Source: Clostridiales bacterium Firm_08
GTDB taxonomy: Bacteria; Bacillota; Clostridia; Oscillospirales; QAKW01
DNA: 63,764 nucleotides
Direction of reading: 5' to 3'
Assembly: GCA_001604045.1 (NCBI GenBank)
Contig: LVAN01000003.1
Span: 1 to 63,764 of the forward strand
Position numbers and translations under genes: made by a program. How positions within the stretch are numbered: the first letter of the stretch is position 1; each line of letters starts with the position of its first letter. Shown here in pieces: positions 6,851 through 15,472 of the stretch. A model generated the notes under the pieces. It ran no database searches. It was not told where the DNA came from and saw only the letters and a program-made list of their open reading frames with translations.

Positions 6851-9695
6851 TTTTTCCTGGCACGCCGATCAGCCCGACGTGCCGCAAAAGACGGCGGCGG
6901 AGATGAAAGAATTTTTCGACGCGCCGACCCATACGCTGATGGACAAGGTCAACGAGATCATCGACGGCAAGCAGGATACGCTGATCTTTGATGATGAACC
7001 GACCGCCGGGAGCGACAAACCGGTCAAAAGCAAGGGGGTCCTGGCGGCGATCGCCGGTCTGTGGACGACGGTGCAGACGGCGCTTGCCGGCAAACAGGAT
7101 ACCCTGGACTATGATCAAACGCCGACGGAAAACAGTACAAAAATGGTCAAGAGCGGCGGGATCTACACGGCGATCGCCGCACTGCAAGCTGAGATCGACG
7201 ATATCGGCATCAAAGAAATCACATCCGCGGCACAGCTTGCCGCGGCGGAGAACGGCGTCTATTACCACAGGGCGGATGCCTCTCATCCAATCGTTATCGA
7301 TACTGTCAGTATTACGGGAGAAGCGTTCCTGATCGTTTACAATCAAGGAACGTCGTCTGACGATGGCGACCGCCGGATCCTGATCATTACAAAGTCAACC
7401 GTTTATCATGCCGTCATGATGGAGGACAGCGGCGGTCTGCAGGATTGGTCGATCAGCGAAGGACTGACCGGCAAGCAGAATACGCTGACGGCGGGAGATA
7501 ACATTTCCATCGTCGGGAATGTTATTTCCGCCGCCGCCTCGGGCGGCGGGATGACGGAGATCGAGGATCAGGACGACCTGATCGCGGGGGATAGCGGGCT
7601 TTATTGTTTTCCCGGCAGTATGGGTAACGAGTTCGTTATTGGAGATCCGAATGAACCGGAAATGGCAACGACGGAACCGCTTGCTTTTATAAAAAACAAG
7701 GATAGTTTCGATCACTGTAATATTTGGATATTTGACCATACAAATATTTATTTTGCCACAGAGGATGCAAACAGGCAATTTCTTACAATTTCCAATACCG
7801 TTCCACAGGTCGATCAAACATATATGCCCGGCAGTGAGCGAGCGCAAAGCGGTCGGGCCGTCGCGGCCGCGATCTCCGGAAAGCAGGATAGGATCTCCGC
7901 GGGACCCGGGATCGGTATTGACCATAATCAAATATCCGCGCAATTCACATATGACAATAGCGGTGATCTCGATGAACTTTCCGAAGGATTGTACCGATTG
8001 GATAATCCCGCTGAATTTACCGGACCGTCTGTTCTTCTGACAGGTGCGGCCGGCGCTACGACGTATTCTTACACGTTCCCTGTTGACGCGGATAACACGA
8101 TTATTACAGTCGGCATGAAATGTGGGCAGGCGCAGGTCATTTCCTTTACAGACGATGAGATCACGTTTGACGTTACGCTTAATGATCTGGAAGCGTTGTC
8201 AGATCATTCCGTTAGGTTAAAGACCGTTATTTCACAAGGCGACAGAGACGGAGATATATTGTTTTTCGTCTCGTATGGTGATGAGAGTTACACCGGGTTT
8301 GTTGTAAGCGCGGGCGATCTTTTTTATGGTTACAGACCGTACAATTATGACACCGGTAATTATAACAACTGGGCGTTTCGCAGCATTGTAAGCGCTCCTG
8401 ATGTCACCATGACGTATAAGTCATATGACGGCTCCGCGACATTGTACAGGCAGGTCCTTATAAATGGCGACGACGGGCAGTATACAGGCGTGACGCCTGC
8501 CCGGGCATCGACCGCTCAATATAATTACACATTTTCAGGCTGGTCAACAACGCCGGGAGGCAGCGCGGATCCTGACGCGTTAAAAAACGTAACGGAAAAC
8601 AGAACTGTATATGCCGCGTTTACGGCGACAGTTAGAACGTATACGGTCACATTCATGAACGGAGAAACGACGCTTCAAACAGTTCAGGATGTTCCATATG
8701 GCGGTACGGCCTCCTATACAGGAGTAACACCTGTGAAACAAGGAGTACAAGACCCCGAAAGCTATGAGTTTGTCGGGTGGAACCCGTCACCTGAAGGTAT
8801 CACGGGAGATACAATTTGCAATGCGAGATTTGTTTATGCCGACACTATAACGGACTCTTGGTCTGAAATTTCAGCTCATTCTTTAGCTGGGGATGCAGAA
8901 AATTACTATGCCATAGGGGACTGCAAGGATGTTGATTTGTCTGGGACGGTAGGAACATCGTCCTTAAACGTTACGCTTTTATTATATATTATCGGATTTA
9001 ATCATAATTCAACATACGAAGGCACTGGTATTACATTCGCTGGATTTAAAACAGGTGCAGTCTCAAGTGCGACAAGTGTTTGTATAGTAGATACAAATTA
9101 TGGATCTGGCTCCACGGATGGTAGCAAACGGTTTAATGTGAACCACTGGGGTAATGCCAACTATGGTGGATGGGCTGGATGCGATATGCGTTATGACATC
9201 CTCGGTAGTACAGACGTTGCGCCGAGCGGATATGGATCAGCAACAACCGCAGGAAGGGTTGGATATGACGCTACTTCTACGTGTGCGACAAGCCCCGTTG
9301 CCAATACGCTTATGTCCTGTCTGCCGTCAGACCTGCGTGCGGTGATGAAACCGATAACGAAGTATACTAATAATGCAGGTGGCTCATCAAATATTGAGGC
9401 TAATGTCACAGCAAGTGTTGACTACTTGCCATTGTTGGCTGAATACGAGATTTATGGTGTAAGAACATATGCCAATGAGTATGAGCAAACGAAACAAGCT
9501 CAATATGCTTACTATATTGACGGCAACAGCAAAGTAAAGTACCAAAATATCAATACAAGTTCTGCTGCCTCCTGGTGGGAGCGGTCTCCATACATTAGCG
9601 GTAGTATCTCTTTTTGTAATGTAACCGGGAACGGATCCGATGACTATAATCACTCAGACCGTAGTTATGGCATCACACCGGTATTATTGGTTTAA
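6828..9695 (+). CDS. Phage fibre / receptor-binding protein with Listeria-Bacteroides repeats and DUF6273-like tip
   Basis: 955 residues, starting inside the portal 3' end after AAAGGGGGAAG. The N-terminal third has spaced GKQDTL modules, typical of fibre shafts. Residues about 540-670 contain two InlB-B/Flg_new-like repeats (VTFMNGETTLQTV, FVGWNPSPEG). The C-terminal 270 residues begin WSEISAHSLAG and include YAIGDCKDV, WGNANYGGW and SWWERSPYISG, ending YGITPVLLV. This matches the DUF6273/C-type-lectin-like pattern often found at receptor-binding tips. Base composition becomes AT-richer from about 7.25 kb, suggesting the adhesin part was acquired by recombination. It should decide host range. 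Confidence 0.8.
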   Translation: MDKLVNNDFSWHADQPDVPQKTAAEMKEFFDAPTHTLMDKVNEIIDGKQDTLIFDDEPTAGSDKPVKSKGVLAAIAGLWTTVQTALAGKQDTLDYDQTPTENSTKMVKSGGIYTAIAALQAEIDDIGIKEITSAAQLAAAENGVYYHRADASHPIVIDTVSITGEAFLIVYNQGTSSDDGDRRILIITKSTVYHAVMMEDSGGLQDWSISEGLTGKQNTLTAGDNISIVGNVISAAASGGGMTEIEDQDDLIAGDSGLYCFPGSMGNEFVIGDPNEPEMATTEPLAFIKNKDSFDHCNIWIFDHTNIYFATEDANRQFLTISNTVPQVDQTYMPGSERAQSGRAVAAAISGKQDRISAGPGIGIDHNQISAQFTYDNSGDLDELSEGLYRLDNPAEFTGPSVLLTGAAGATTYSYTFPVDADNTIITVGMKCGQAQVISFTDDEITFDVTLNDLEALSDHSVRLKTVISQGDRDGDILFFVSYGDESYTGFVVSAGDLFYGYRPYNYDTGNYNNWAFRSIVSAPDVTMTYKSYDGSATLYRQVLINGDDGQYTGVTPARASTAQYNYTFSGWSTTPGGSADPDALKNVTENRTVYAAFTATVRTYTVTFMNGETTLQTVQDVPYGGTASYTGVTPVKQGVQDPESYEFVGWNPSPEGITGDTICNARFVYADTITDSWSEISAHSLAGDAENYYAIGDCKDVDLSGTVGTSSLNVTLLLYIIGFNHNSTYEGTGITFAGFKTGAVSSATSVCIVDTNYGSGSTDGSKRFNVNHWGNANYGGWAGCDMRYDILGSTDVAPSGYGSATTAGRVGYDATSTCATSPVANTLMSCLPSDLRAVMKPITKYTNNAGGSSNIEANVTASVDYLPLLAEYEIYGVRTYANEYEQTKQAQYAYYIDGNSKVKYQNINTSSAASWWERSPYISGSISFCNVTGNGSDDYNHSDRSYGITPVLLV

Positions 9696-9714
9696 TTATA
9701 GGGAATGACGAATA

Positions 9715-10104
9715 ATGAAGTATATAGTACATAAGCATTTTCGGGGACGCGCTATTTGCGGAGAAGTTGATATCCCCATAATGACAGAGTGCGAAAAAAC
9801 AGAGGGGATGATCACGCTGAATGGAAAAGCAATATGCGCCGCTATCAGTGAAAACGCCCATCGGTATTTCGCGCGCGATGATGACGGCAACGGCATCAAG
9901 CGCGGCCGTTTGATACGCCGCATTAAAAATCTGTTAGAAAAAAGAGACGGCGCATACCAAATAAGATGGGACAAGATATGGGCGGACGGTCGCTGTCAGA
10001 AATATAAAAGAAAAAGCTTCCCCGACTACTGGTTGTGGAACCACGCGTTCTATAACGCGGACATTGACGACCTCGTCTACATCGCGAAACTCATAGGGGC
10101 ATAA
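9715..10104 (+). CDS. Phage-cassette protein of unknown function (129 residues)
   Basis: I do not recognise it. It is a basic, soluble protein with a central HRYFARDDDGNGIKRGRLIR segment and a Trp/Tyr-rich C-terminal region (FPDYWLWNHAFYNADID). It follows the fibre gene by 19 bases and shares its lower GC, so it may be a fibre-linked accessory or chaperone. The ribosome site AGGGAATGACG is weak. It does not resemble the Avd protein of diversity-generating retroelements. Confidence 0.55.
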   Translation: MKYIVHKHFRGRAICGEVDIPIMTECEKTEGMITLNGKAICAAISENAHRYFARDDDGNGIKRGRLIRRIKNLLEKRDGAYQIRWDKIWADGRCQKYKRKSFPDYWLWNHAFYNADIDDLVYIAKLIGA

Positions 10105-10120
10105 ACGGAAGGAGAATGGT

Positions 10121-10354
10121 ATGATTTATAAAGTTGTTTGCGATCGTATGCTGATCGATCTGATCAAAGATCCCGTATGGGTGATATGGGCGGCCGGCAG
10201 GTTTGTGCAGACCGATAAAAACACCGCAAACGGGATCGTCGCGTCCGATGGGAATGAAGTATTCCATTTGGCGGGAACGCCTGAGTTTTCCGGTTACCCG
10301 GATGAATACAAGACGGTCACCGTAACGGAGATCAGCATAGACGGCTTGAGGTGA
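10121..10354 (+). CDS. Small phage-cassette protein of unknown function (77 residues)
   Basis: A mixed alpha/beta protein starting MIYKVVCDRMLIDLIKD and ending in YKTVTVTEISIDGLR, with no membrane segment or known motif. GGAAGGAGAATGGT gives a strong ribosome site. It lies between the fibre accessory gene and the endolysin, in a position where many Firmicutes phages encode short tail-associated proteins. Function cannot be named. Confidence 0.6.
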   Translation: MIYKVVCDRMLIDLIKDPVWVIWAAGRFVQTDKNTANGIVASDGNEVFHLAGTPEFSGYPDEYKTVTVTEISIDGLR

Positions 10355-10360
10355 CGTGAT

Positions 10361-11095
10361 ATGAACTATTTGATCTATCCGACGAAAACCGTGCGGATCA
10401 CGCAAAACCATCTCGCGGGCAATCACAACGCCCACGCGGCGGGAGAGCCCGCGGACTATCCGTTCGACGAGGCGGGCGCCGACGGCGGGCGGGACTGGTT
10501 TTACTGTCCCTGTGATGAGGTAAAGATCACCAGGATCTACGGCGTGGGACAAAGCGGGGTCAATACCGTATGGATGAAAAGCGTAAAGCCTGTGACCATG
10601 CCGTGCGGCGCGGGGTACGTCACCATTATGGTGGAGCACCCGGAGGACGACGACCTGTCAAAGATCAAAGTTGGACAAACGTTCCGCCGCGGCGACAAGA
10701 TGTTCCGCGAGGGCGGCAACGGCGCGGGCGGCGCCGGAACATACGGCAACCATCTGCATATTTCCGCCGCCCTGGGCGATCTCATCGGTAACGGCTGGGC
10801 GGAGAACAGCCGCGGCGCGTGGGTACTCCGCGCAAGCGGCAAGGCGCTCAAAGCGGATGAGGCGTTCTTTCTCGACGGGCAGACCGTCATCCGGAGCGCC
10901 GGCTATACTTTCAAAAACCTTCCGAAGGAGGAGAAAAAGATGGATAATACACCCAACGCCTACGCCGAACAGGCGGTGAGATGGGCAAGGAAAAACGGGA
11001 TCATCGTCGGCGGCACCGACGGCGATCTCCGGCTTCACACGCCGGTCACGCGGCAGGATATGCTGGTCTTTCTGCATCGCGCGCGGGGAAAGTGA
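10361..11095 (+). CDS. Endolysin: M23-like peptidase with C-terminal SLH domain
   Basis: 244 residues. The N-terminal domain has features of a LytM/M23 zinc endopeptidase: a His/Asp-rich segment (NHNAHAAGEPADYPFDEAG) and the hallmark GTYGNHLHIS near residue 130, with the HxH zinc ligands. M23 enzymes cut peptide bridges of peptidoglycan. Residues about 198-244 (RWARKNGIIVGGTDG ... TRQDMLVFLHRA) look like one S-layer-homology repeat, probably for binding the secondary cell-wall polymer. No signal peptide is present, so it needs the downstream holin. The first metal motif is atypical and the fold should be confirmed. Confidence 0.75.
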   Translation: MNYLIYPTKTVRITQNHLAGNHNAHAAGEPADYPFDEAGADGGRDWFYCPCDEVKITRIYGVGQSGVNTVWMKSVKPVTMPCGAGYVTIMVEHPEDDDLSKIKVGQTFRRGDKMFREGGNGAGGAGTYGNHLHISAALGDLIGNGWAENSRGAWVLRASGKALKADEAFFLDGQTVIRSAGYTFKNLPKEEKKMDNTPNAYAEQAVRWARKNGIIVGGTDGDLRLHTPVTRQDMLVFLHRARGK

Positions 11096-11106
11096 GGCGG
11101 AAAGAG

Positions 11107-11553
11107 GTGGGAAAACTCAAATATCTTTTCGCGCTGGCGGTCGGCGCCGCCGTCGCGTATTTCGAGCGGTACGCGGCACTGTACGTTTTTGTCTGCGCCG
11201 CCATCCTGCTGGATCTTATCACGGGGATGCTGGCGGCGGTCATGGAAGGGGTAGGGCTTTCGTCAGAGATCGCGCGCAAGGGGTTTTTAAAGAAACTCGT
11301 ACTGCTGGTGGCGGTGGCGTTCGGGACCTTTCTCGACGTGCTGATGCCGTTCGCGGCGGCGAAAGTCGGCATTCACTACGGCGGTCTGATCTTTTCCTCG
11401 GTCATCGGCGTGTACATCTGCGTGACCGAGTGCGTCTCGGTGACGGAAAACCTCTACCGCTGTTCCCCGAGGATCCTGCCCGCGCGGGTCGTCAGGCTTT
11501 TGAAGGATTTTAAAGAGAAAATGGAAAAAAACGAGGAGGAGAACCATGGATGA
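11107..11553 (+). CDS. Phage holin (phage_holin_4/TcdE-like)
   Basis: About 148 residues from a GTG at 11107; upstream in-frame codons lie inside the endolysin gene and encode an Arg-rich stretch unlike a protein start. Hydrophobic segments occur at about residues 4-20, 24-45, 62-80 and 90-115, with FVCAAILLDLITGMLAAV typical of the TcdE/holin_4 family. The charged C-terminus (KEKMEKNEEE) overlaps the next gene. It would permeabilise the membrane so the endolysin can reach the wall. The ribosome site is modest (GGCGGAAAGAG). Confidence 0.8.
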   Translation: MGKLKYLFALAVGAAVAYFERYAALYVFVCAAILLDLITGMLAAVMEGVGLSSEIARKGFLKKLVLLVAVAFGTFLDVLMPFAAAKVGIHYGGLIFSSVIGVYICVTECVSVTENLYRCSPRILPARVVRLLKDFKEKMEKNEEENHG

Positions 11554-12058
11554 CTTTAATGTGGTAAACGACACACAGACGCCGGTCGTGGAGGCGTCAG
11601 ACATCACCGGCGCGGAGCAAAGCGGCTCTACGGAGCAGACGGCGGAGGCCGCGGCCCGCCCTCAAAGCGCCGGGGATAACTCGAAATTTCGCAAACTGCG
11701 GCTGGAAAACGAACGGCTGAAAAGCGAAAATGAGAGACTCGCGGCAAGGGAGATCGAAGCCCGTATGCGGCAGGATCTCGCGGACATCCGGGCGCTGGAC
11801 GAAAGCGTGGAAACGCTGGAGGAGCTTGGAGAGGACTTCGCGGATCTGATCGCCGCGGGGATCAGCGCGCCCGTCGCCTTTGCCGCCGTAAGACAGCTCG
11901 AACAGATGACGATGCCGCCCGCGACGGGCGCCGTGACGGCGGCGGAGGGTGCGGAAAAGGAGTTTTACCTTCCGCAGGAAGTGGACGCGCTCTCGCCGGA
12001 GCAGCTGGACGATCCCGATATCTGGCGGCGTGTCCGCAAATCAATGACCAAATGGTAA
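11546..12058 (+). CDS. Phage scaffold-like protein
   Basis: 170 residues, acidic. It has a low-complexity Thr/Ala/Glu N-terminus, a short coiled coil (KLRLENERLKSENERLAAR at about 53-72) and a helical C-terminal half. Position immediately before the coat gene, size, acidity and coiled coil fit a capsid scaffolding protein. AACGAGGAGGAGAACC lies upstream and the start overlaps the holin stop. The assignment rests on architecture and synteny, since scaffolds diverge strongly in sequence. Confidence 0.7.
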   Translation: MDDFNVVNDTQTPVVEASDITGAEQSGSTEQTAEAAARPQSAGDNSKFRKLRLENERLKSENERLAAREIEARMRQDLADIRALDESVETLEELGEDFADLIAAGISAPVAFAAVRQLEQMTMPPATGAVTAAEGAEKEFYLPQEVDALSPEQLDDPDIWRRVRKSMTKW

Positions 12059-12084
12059 AGTAGATTTACAGAAAGGAACTCATT

Positions 12085-12900
12085 ATGGCTTACACGAATT
12101 TCAAAGCAACCGTATGGAGCAAATTCATCCAGAGAGAACTGGAAAAGAAATGCAGGCTCGTCGAGGACTGCTGGAAGCAGTTCGAGGGCGAGGCGAAACA
12201 GGGCAAACAGGTCAAGATCCTCGGCGTTGGCTCTCCCACCATCGGGACCTACACCGGATCGAGCATCGGCACTCCCGAAACGGTCAGCGACACCAGCGTG
12301 ATGCTGGACATCGACCAGGCGAAGTTTTTCAACTTTATGGTGGACGACGTCGACAAGGCGCAGAGCGTGCCGGGACTGATGGAGACGCTGATGAAAGAGG
12401 CGACCTCCAAAATGGCGCAGACGAGAGACGCCTACGTCGCCTCCCTCGCGGCGGACGCGACCTATACGAGCGCGTCGCTCGCCATCGAGACGGCGGCGGA
12501 CGCCAAAGCCGCGCTGGACGCCGCGCTGCTCGCCCTGCGTGAGAAGGACGTCGATCTGGAGGACAACGTCGTCATCAACGTCGCCCCCTTCTTTTATCAA
12601 CTGCTCAGAGACAACCTCGTCGCGCTCAAGACCGATAATGACGATCTGATCGCGCACGGCATCGTCGGTCTGTACGACAACTGCCGCGTCAAACTCTCCA
12701 ACAACCTCTATTCCGACGGCACCGACACCTATATGATGGTGCGCACCGACCGCGCCATCGCGTTCGCCGGCGCCATCGACCAGGTGGAGGCGTACCGTCC
12801 CGAAACGCTGTTCAGCGACGCGATGAAGGGACTCAACGTCTACGGCGCGAAGATCGTAAGACCCAAAGAACTCTACGTCATCAAAGCGCACAAGGGATAA
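12085..12900 (+). CDS. Phage major coat protein (P22 coat-like)
   Basis: 271 residues beginning MAYTNFKATVWSKFIQREL. The early segment VKILGVGSPTIGTYTGS, the DIDQAKFFNFMVDDVDKAQS helix region and a late YMMVRTDRAIAFAGAIDQVEAYRPE block resemble the gene 5/P22 coat branch of HK97-fold capsid proteins. It would form the icosahedral shell on the scaffold encoded just upstream. AGAAAGGAACTCATT gives the ribosome site. No protease gene is seen, consistent with scaffold exit rather than coat cleavage. Confidence 0.85.
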   Translation: MAYTNFKATVWSKFIQRELEKKCRLVEDCWKQFEGEAKQGKQVKILGVGSPTIGTYTGSSIGTPETVSDTSVMLDIDQAKFFNFMVDDVDKAQSVPGLMETLMKEATSKMAQTRDAYVASLAADATYTSASLAIETAADAKAALDAALLALREKDVDLEDNVVINVAPFFYQLLRDNLVALKTDNDDLIAHGIVGLYDNCRVKLSNNLYSDGTDTYMMVRTDRAIAFAGAIDQVEAYRPETLFSDAMKGLNVYGAKIVRPKELYVIKAHKG

Positions 12901-12932
12901 CTCTTGTGGCGTGGCAAAGGGGGTGAGAAGAG

Positions 12933-13460
12933 ATGACGCTCGGGCAGGCAAAAAACATCGTCCGATTTTTGCTGGACGACAAACTGTTTTGTGATTATGA
13001 GGACAAACTCGCCGCGTATTTCGATATGGGGCAGAAGCGGATCGCCGCCACCACTGATTTCATCGAAACGGAGATCACCGTCACCGTGGACAGTCCGCGG
13101 GACGTCGATCTGACGGAGCGCGTGGAACGTTTTTACAAACTCCGCCGGGTGGAGGGCGGCAGATGGGAACGCCTCAACGCCGCCCGCGTGCGGCTGTTCG
13201 AGGGGGAATACCGGCTGATCTGCGCGGTTTTCCCGCACGACATCACGGCGCACACGCGGGACGGGTACCTCTTTGAGATCTCCGAGGCGGCGCAGACCGC
13301 TCTGCCGTATTACGTGGCGGCGCAGGTCAGCACCGCGGAGCACGATCTCAGATACTATCAGATCTATCAGGATGAGTTCGCCGGGATCCTCGAAAACGTC
13401 GATCAGGCAAACGCCATCGGGCGGCTCCGGCTGCATCCCTTCGAAGGGGTGTCGCTATGA
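12933..13460 (+). CDS. Head-tail connector / head completion protein
   Basis: 175 residues, predominantly helical at both ends with a beta-rich centre. Examples are MTLGQAKNIVRFLLDDK at the start and LPYYVAAQVSTAEHDLRYYQIYQDEF near the end. The helical C-terminus and the position between coat and nozzle genes match gp4/gp6-like adaptor rings of short-tailed phages. AAAGGGGGTGAG is upstream, and the stop overlaps the following ATG by four bases (ATGA). The function is inferred from synteny. Confidence 0.65.
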   Translation: MTLGQAKNIVRFLLDDKLFCDYEDKLAAYFDMGQKRIAATTDFIETEITVTVDSPRDVDLTERVERFYKLRRVEGGRWERLNAARVRLFEGEYRLICAVFPHDITAHTRDGYLFEISEAAQTALPYYVAAQVSTAEHDLRYYQIYQDEFAGILENVDQANAIGRLRLHPFEGVSL

Positions 13461-15462
13461 GGATGATCCCGACCGTTCGCCGCGCGCACACCGCGCCCAC
13501 CGCCTACGCGGTGGGCGGCGGGCTGCACGGCATGATCGCCGAGACCGTGGAGGACGTTTCCCCGCGGATCGCCCGCCGTGCCGAAAATCTCGTCCGCCGC
13601 GCGGACGGGGCGCTCACCAAACGCCCGGGACTGCGCTATGACCGGTCGGCAGGCGTTTCCGGGCAGGTGGAATGGGAATACGGTTTCGCGGGCGCGACGC
13701 TCGTTCTGTATGTAAATGAAGGAGAATACGCTGTCAGGCATTCGGCGCTCGGCACGCGGCAGATCGGCGCGGCGCCGCCGCTGCGGGTCCGTTTCGGGGA
13801 AAAACTGCTGTTGCTCTGCGAGGGGGAATGGCTGATCTTTTCGCCGGACGGCACGGTGATGAGCCTGACGGACGGCGGATATACCGACATCCACAACGAC
13901 TTTCCCTCTCCGGTGGAATACCGCTGGGAGATCCGTCAGTGTATCCTGACCGTACCGCTGCTTCGCGCGGGGTCGTCGCCGTCGGGCGGGGGAGAACTTG
14001 TCGATCCGCCCAATATGCTCTGTCCCCACGTGCGGGAGAGTTTCACCTACTCCGCGCAGGACCGCGACGCGCGCCGCAACCGTTTCGAAATGCTGCTCGT
14101 CCCCGTGATGCGGGGGGAGATGCCGGTGGACGGCGAGGGTTCGATCAGCGGGCTTACGCCGGAACAGCGGCAGACCCGCGCGGACACGATGAACGACTCG
14201 GCGATGCTGGAAGTGCGCATCACCTCTACCGACGGAGAGGGAAATCCCGTCACCCGCTGGCAGACGGTGTCCTTCACCGCGGCCGATAATTTCAACGGCA
14301 GAGCCGTCTGGCTGAACGGCATCCATGAACGCCCGCTGGCTTTTGACGGCGGGGACAATATCCGCATTACCTATTTCCGCGATCTTACGCAGGCGCAGGC
14401 GGACTTTTTCAAACTGACGGCGTGCCGCGTCGGGACGCTGTTCGGCGTAAACGGCTTCAAGGATCGCCTGTTTATCAGCGGCAGCGGGGAGGAACCCGGC
14501 CGCATACGGTACAGCGGGATGGACGATATGTTTTATTTCGGCACCATCCGCTATATTACCGTCGGCGGCGGCACGCCGGTCCGTCAGCTGGCGGGGCAGG
14601 ACGTGCGGATGACGGTGTTCGGGGAGGACACCGCCTTCACCGTGACGGGCAGAGCGGAGGAGGAGACCGGGACGGGCTACCGTCCCGACGCGCTGTTCAC
14701 CGTGCCGGTAAAAGCGGACCGGTCGTCTGCGGCGGGGAGATCGTCTATCTCAGCCGCCGCGGCGTATGCGCCGTCACCGACGGCTCGCCGATCGACGGGA
14801 GAAGGGCGGAGATCCGCTCCCGGCGGCTGGACGGCGCGCTGACCGTGACGGAAAATACGCGGATGCTGACCGACGGCGATACGCTGTTCGTCTTTGAGGG
14901 ACAAAATGTCTTTCTGCTGGATCTTACCCGCCGTCAGGCGGCGCAGAACGATCCTTACACACGCTATGTGTATGAGGCGTACGTCTGGACGCTGCCGGTG
15001 GGCGGCGTGCCCTGCGTCACGGCGGACGGCGTCGGCCTGTGGCGGGAGGACGAACTCTATCTGTTCGATGAGACCATCGCGCGGGATGAGATCCGAGAGG
15101 ACGGGAATATCATCCGTTCCGCGATCGCCGCGCGCTGGGAGACCCATCCGATGAAGGGCGCCGGACCGCACGCCTGCACGCGCTTTTTCGCGCTGACGGC
15201 GGAGACGGAGGGCGGCACCGCCCTGCGGATCGGCGTGAAGGACGGAGAGCAAACGCGCCTTTTGCGGGACTATGACGGAAGGCTGGGCGCTTTCCGCTAC
15301 GCCCGCGTGTATTACGGACAGTGGTGCTACCGCGTCCGGGGCGAGCGGACGGCGAGGTTCCCGCTGCCGCTCCGCCATCAGAAAGGCGCGGCGCTGACGC
15401 TGGAAAACGACGTAACGGATCAGCCGCTGACGCTGATCAGCGTCACGGCGGAGTACAAATAA
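13457..15462 (+). CDS. Podoviral tail nozzle / tail tubular B-like protein, interrupted by a -1 frameshift
   Basis: The reading frame from 13457 continues sensibly to about 14710 (VPVK), then becomes Ser/Ala/Arg junk and stops at 14842. A -1 shift in the A4 run at 14710-14713 joins it to a clean frame (SGPVVCGGEIVYLSRRG...) that ends at 15462, giving about 668 residues. Features include LVRRADGALTKRPGL, DRLFISGSGEEPGRIRYS and repeated beta strands, as in P22 gp10 or T7 gp12-type nozzles that form the short-tail tube. The break may be a lost A in a homopolymer (sequence error or real mutation) or programmed slippage. If it is real and unprogrammed, the tail would not assemble. Confidence 0.75.
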
Positions 15463-15472
15463 GGAGGATCAT

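Noticed and set aside
9560-10360. A diversity-generating retroelement next to the fibre gene
   Set aside because: No reverse transcriptase frame, Avd-like protein or template repeat exists in the window. Only a possible remote target is reported.
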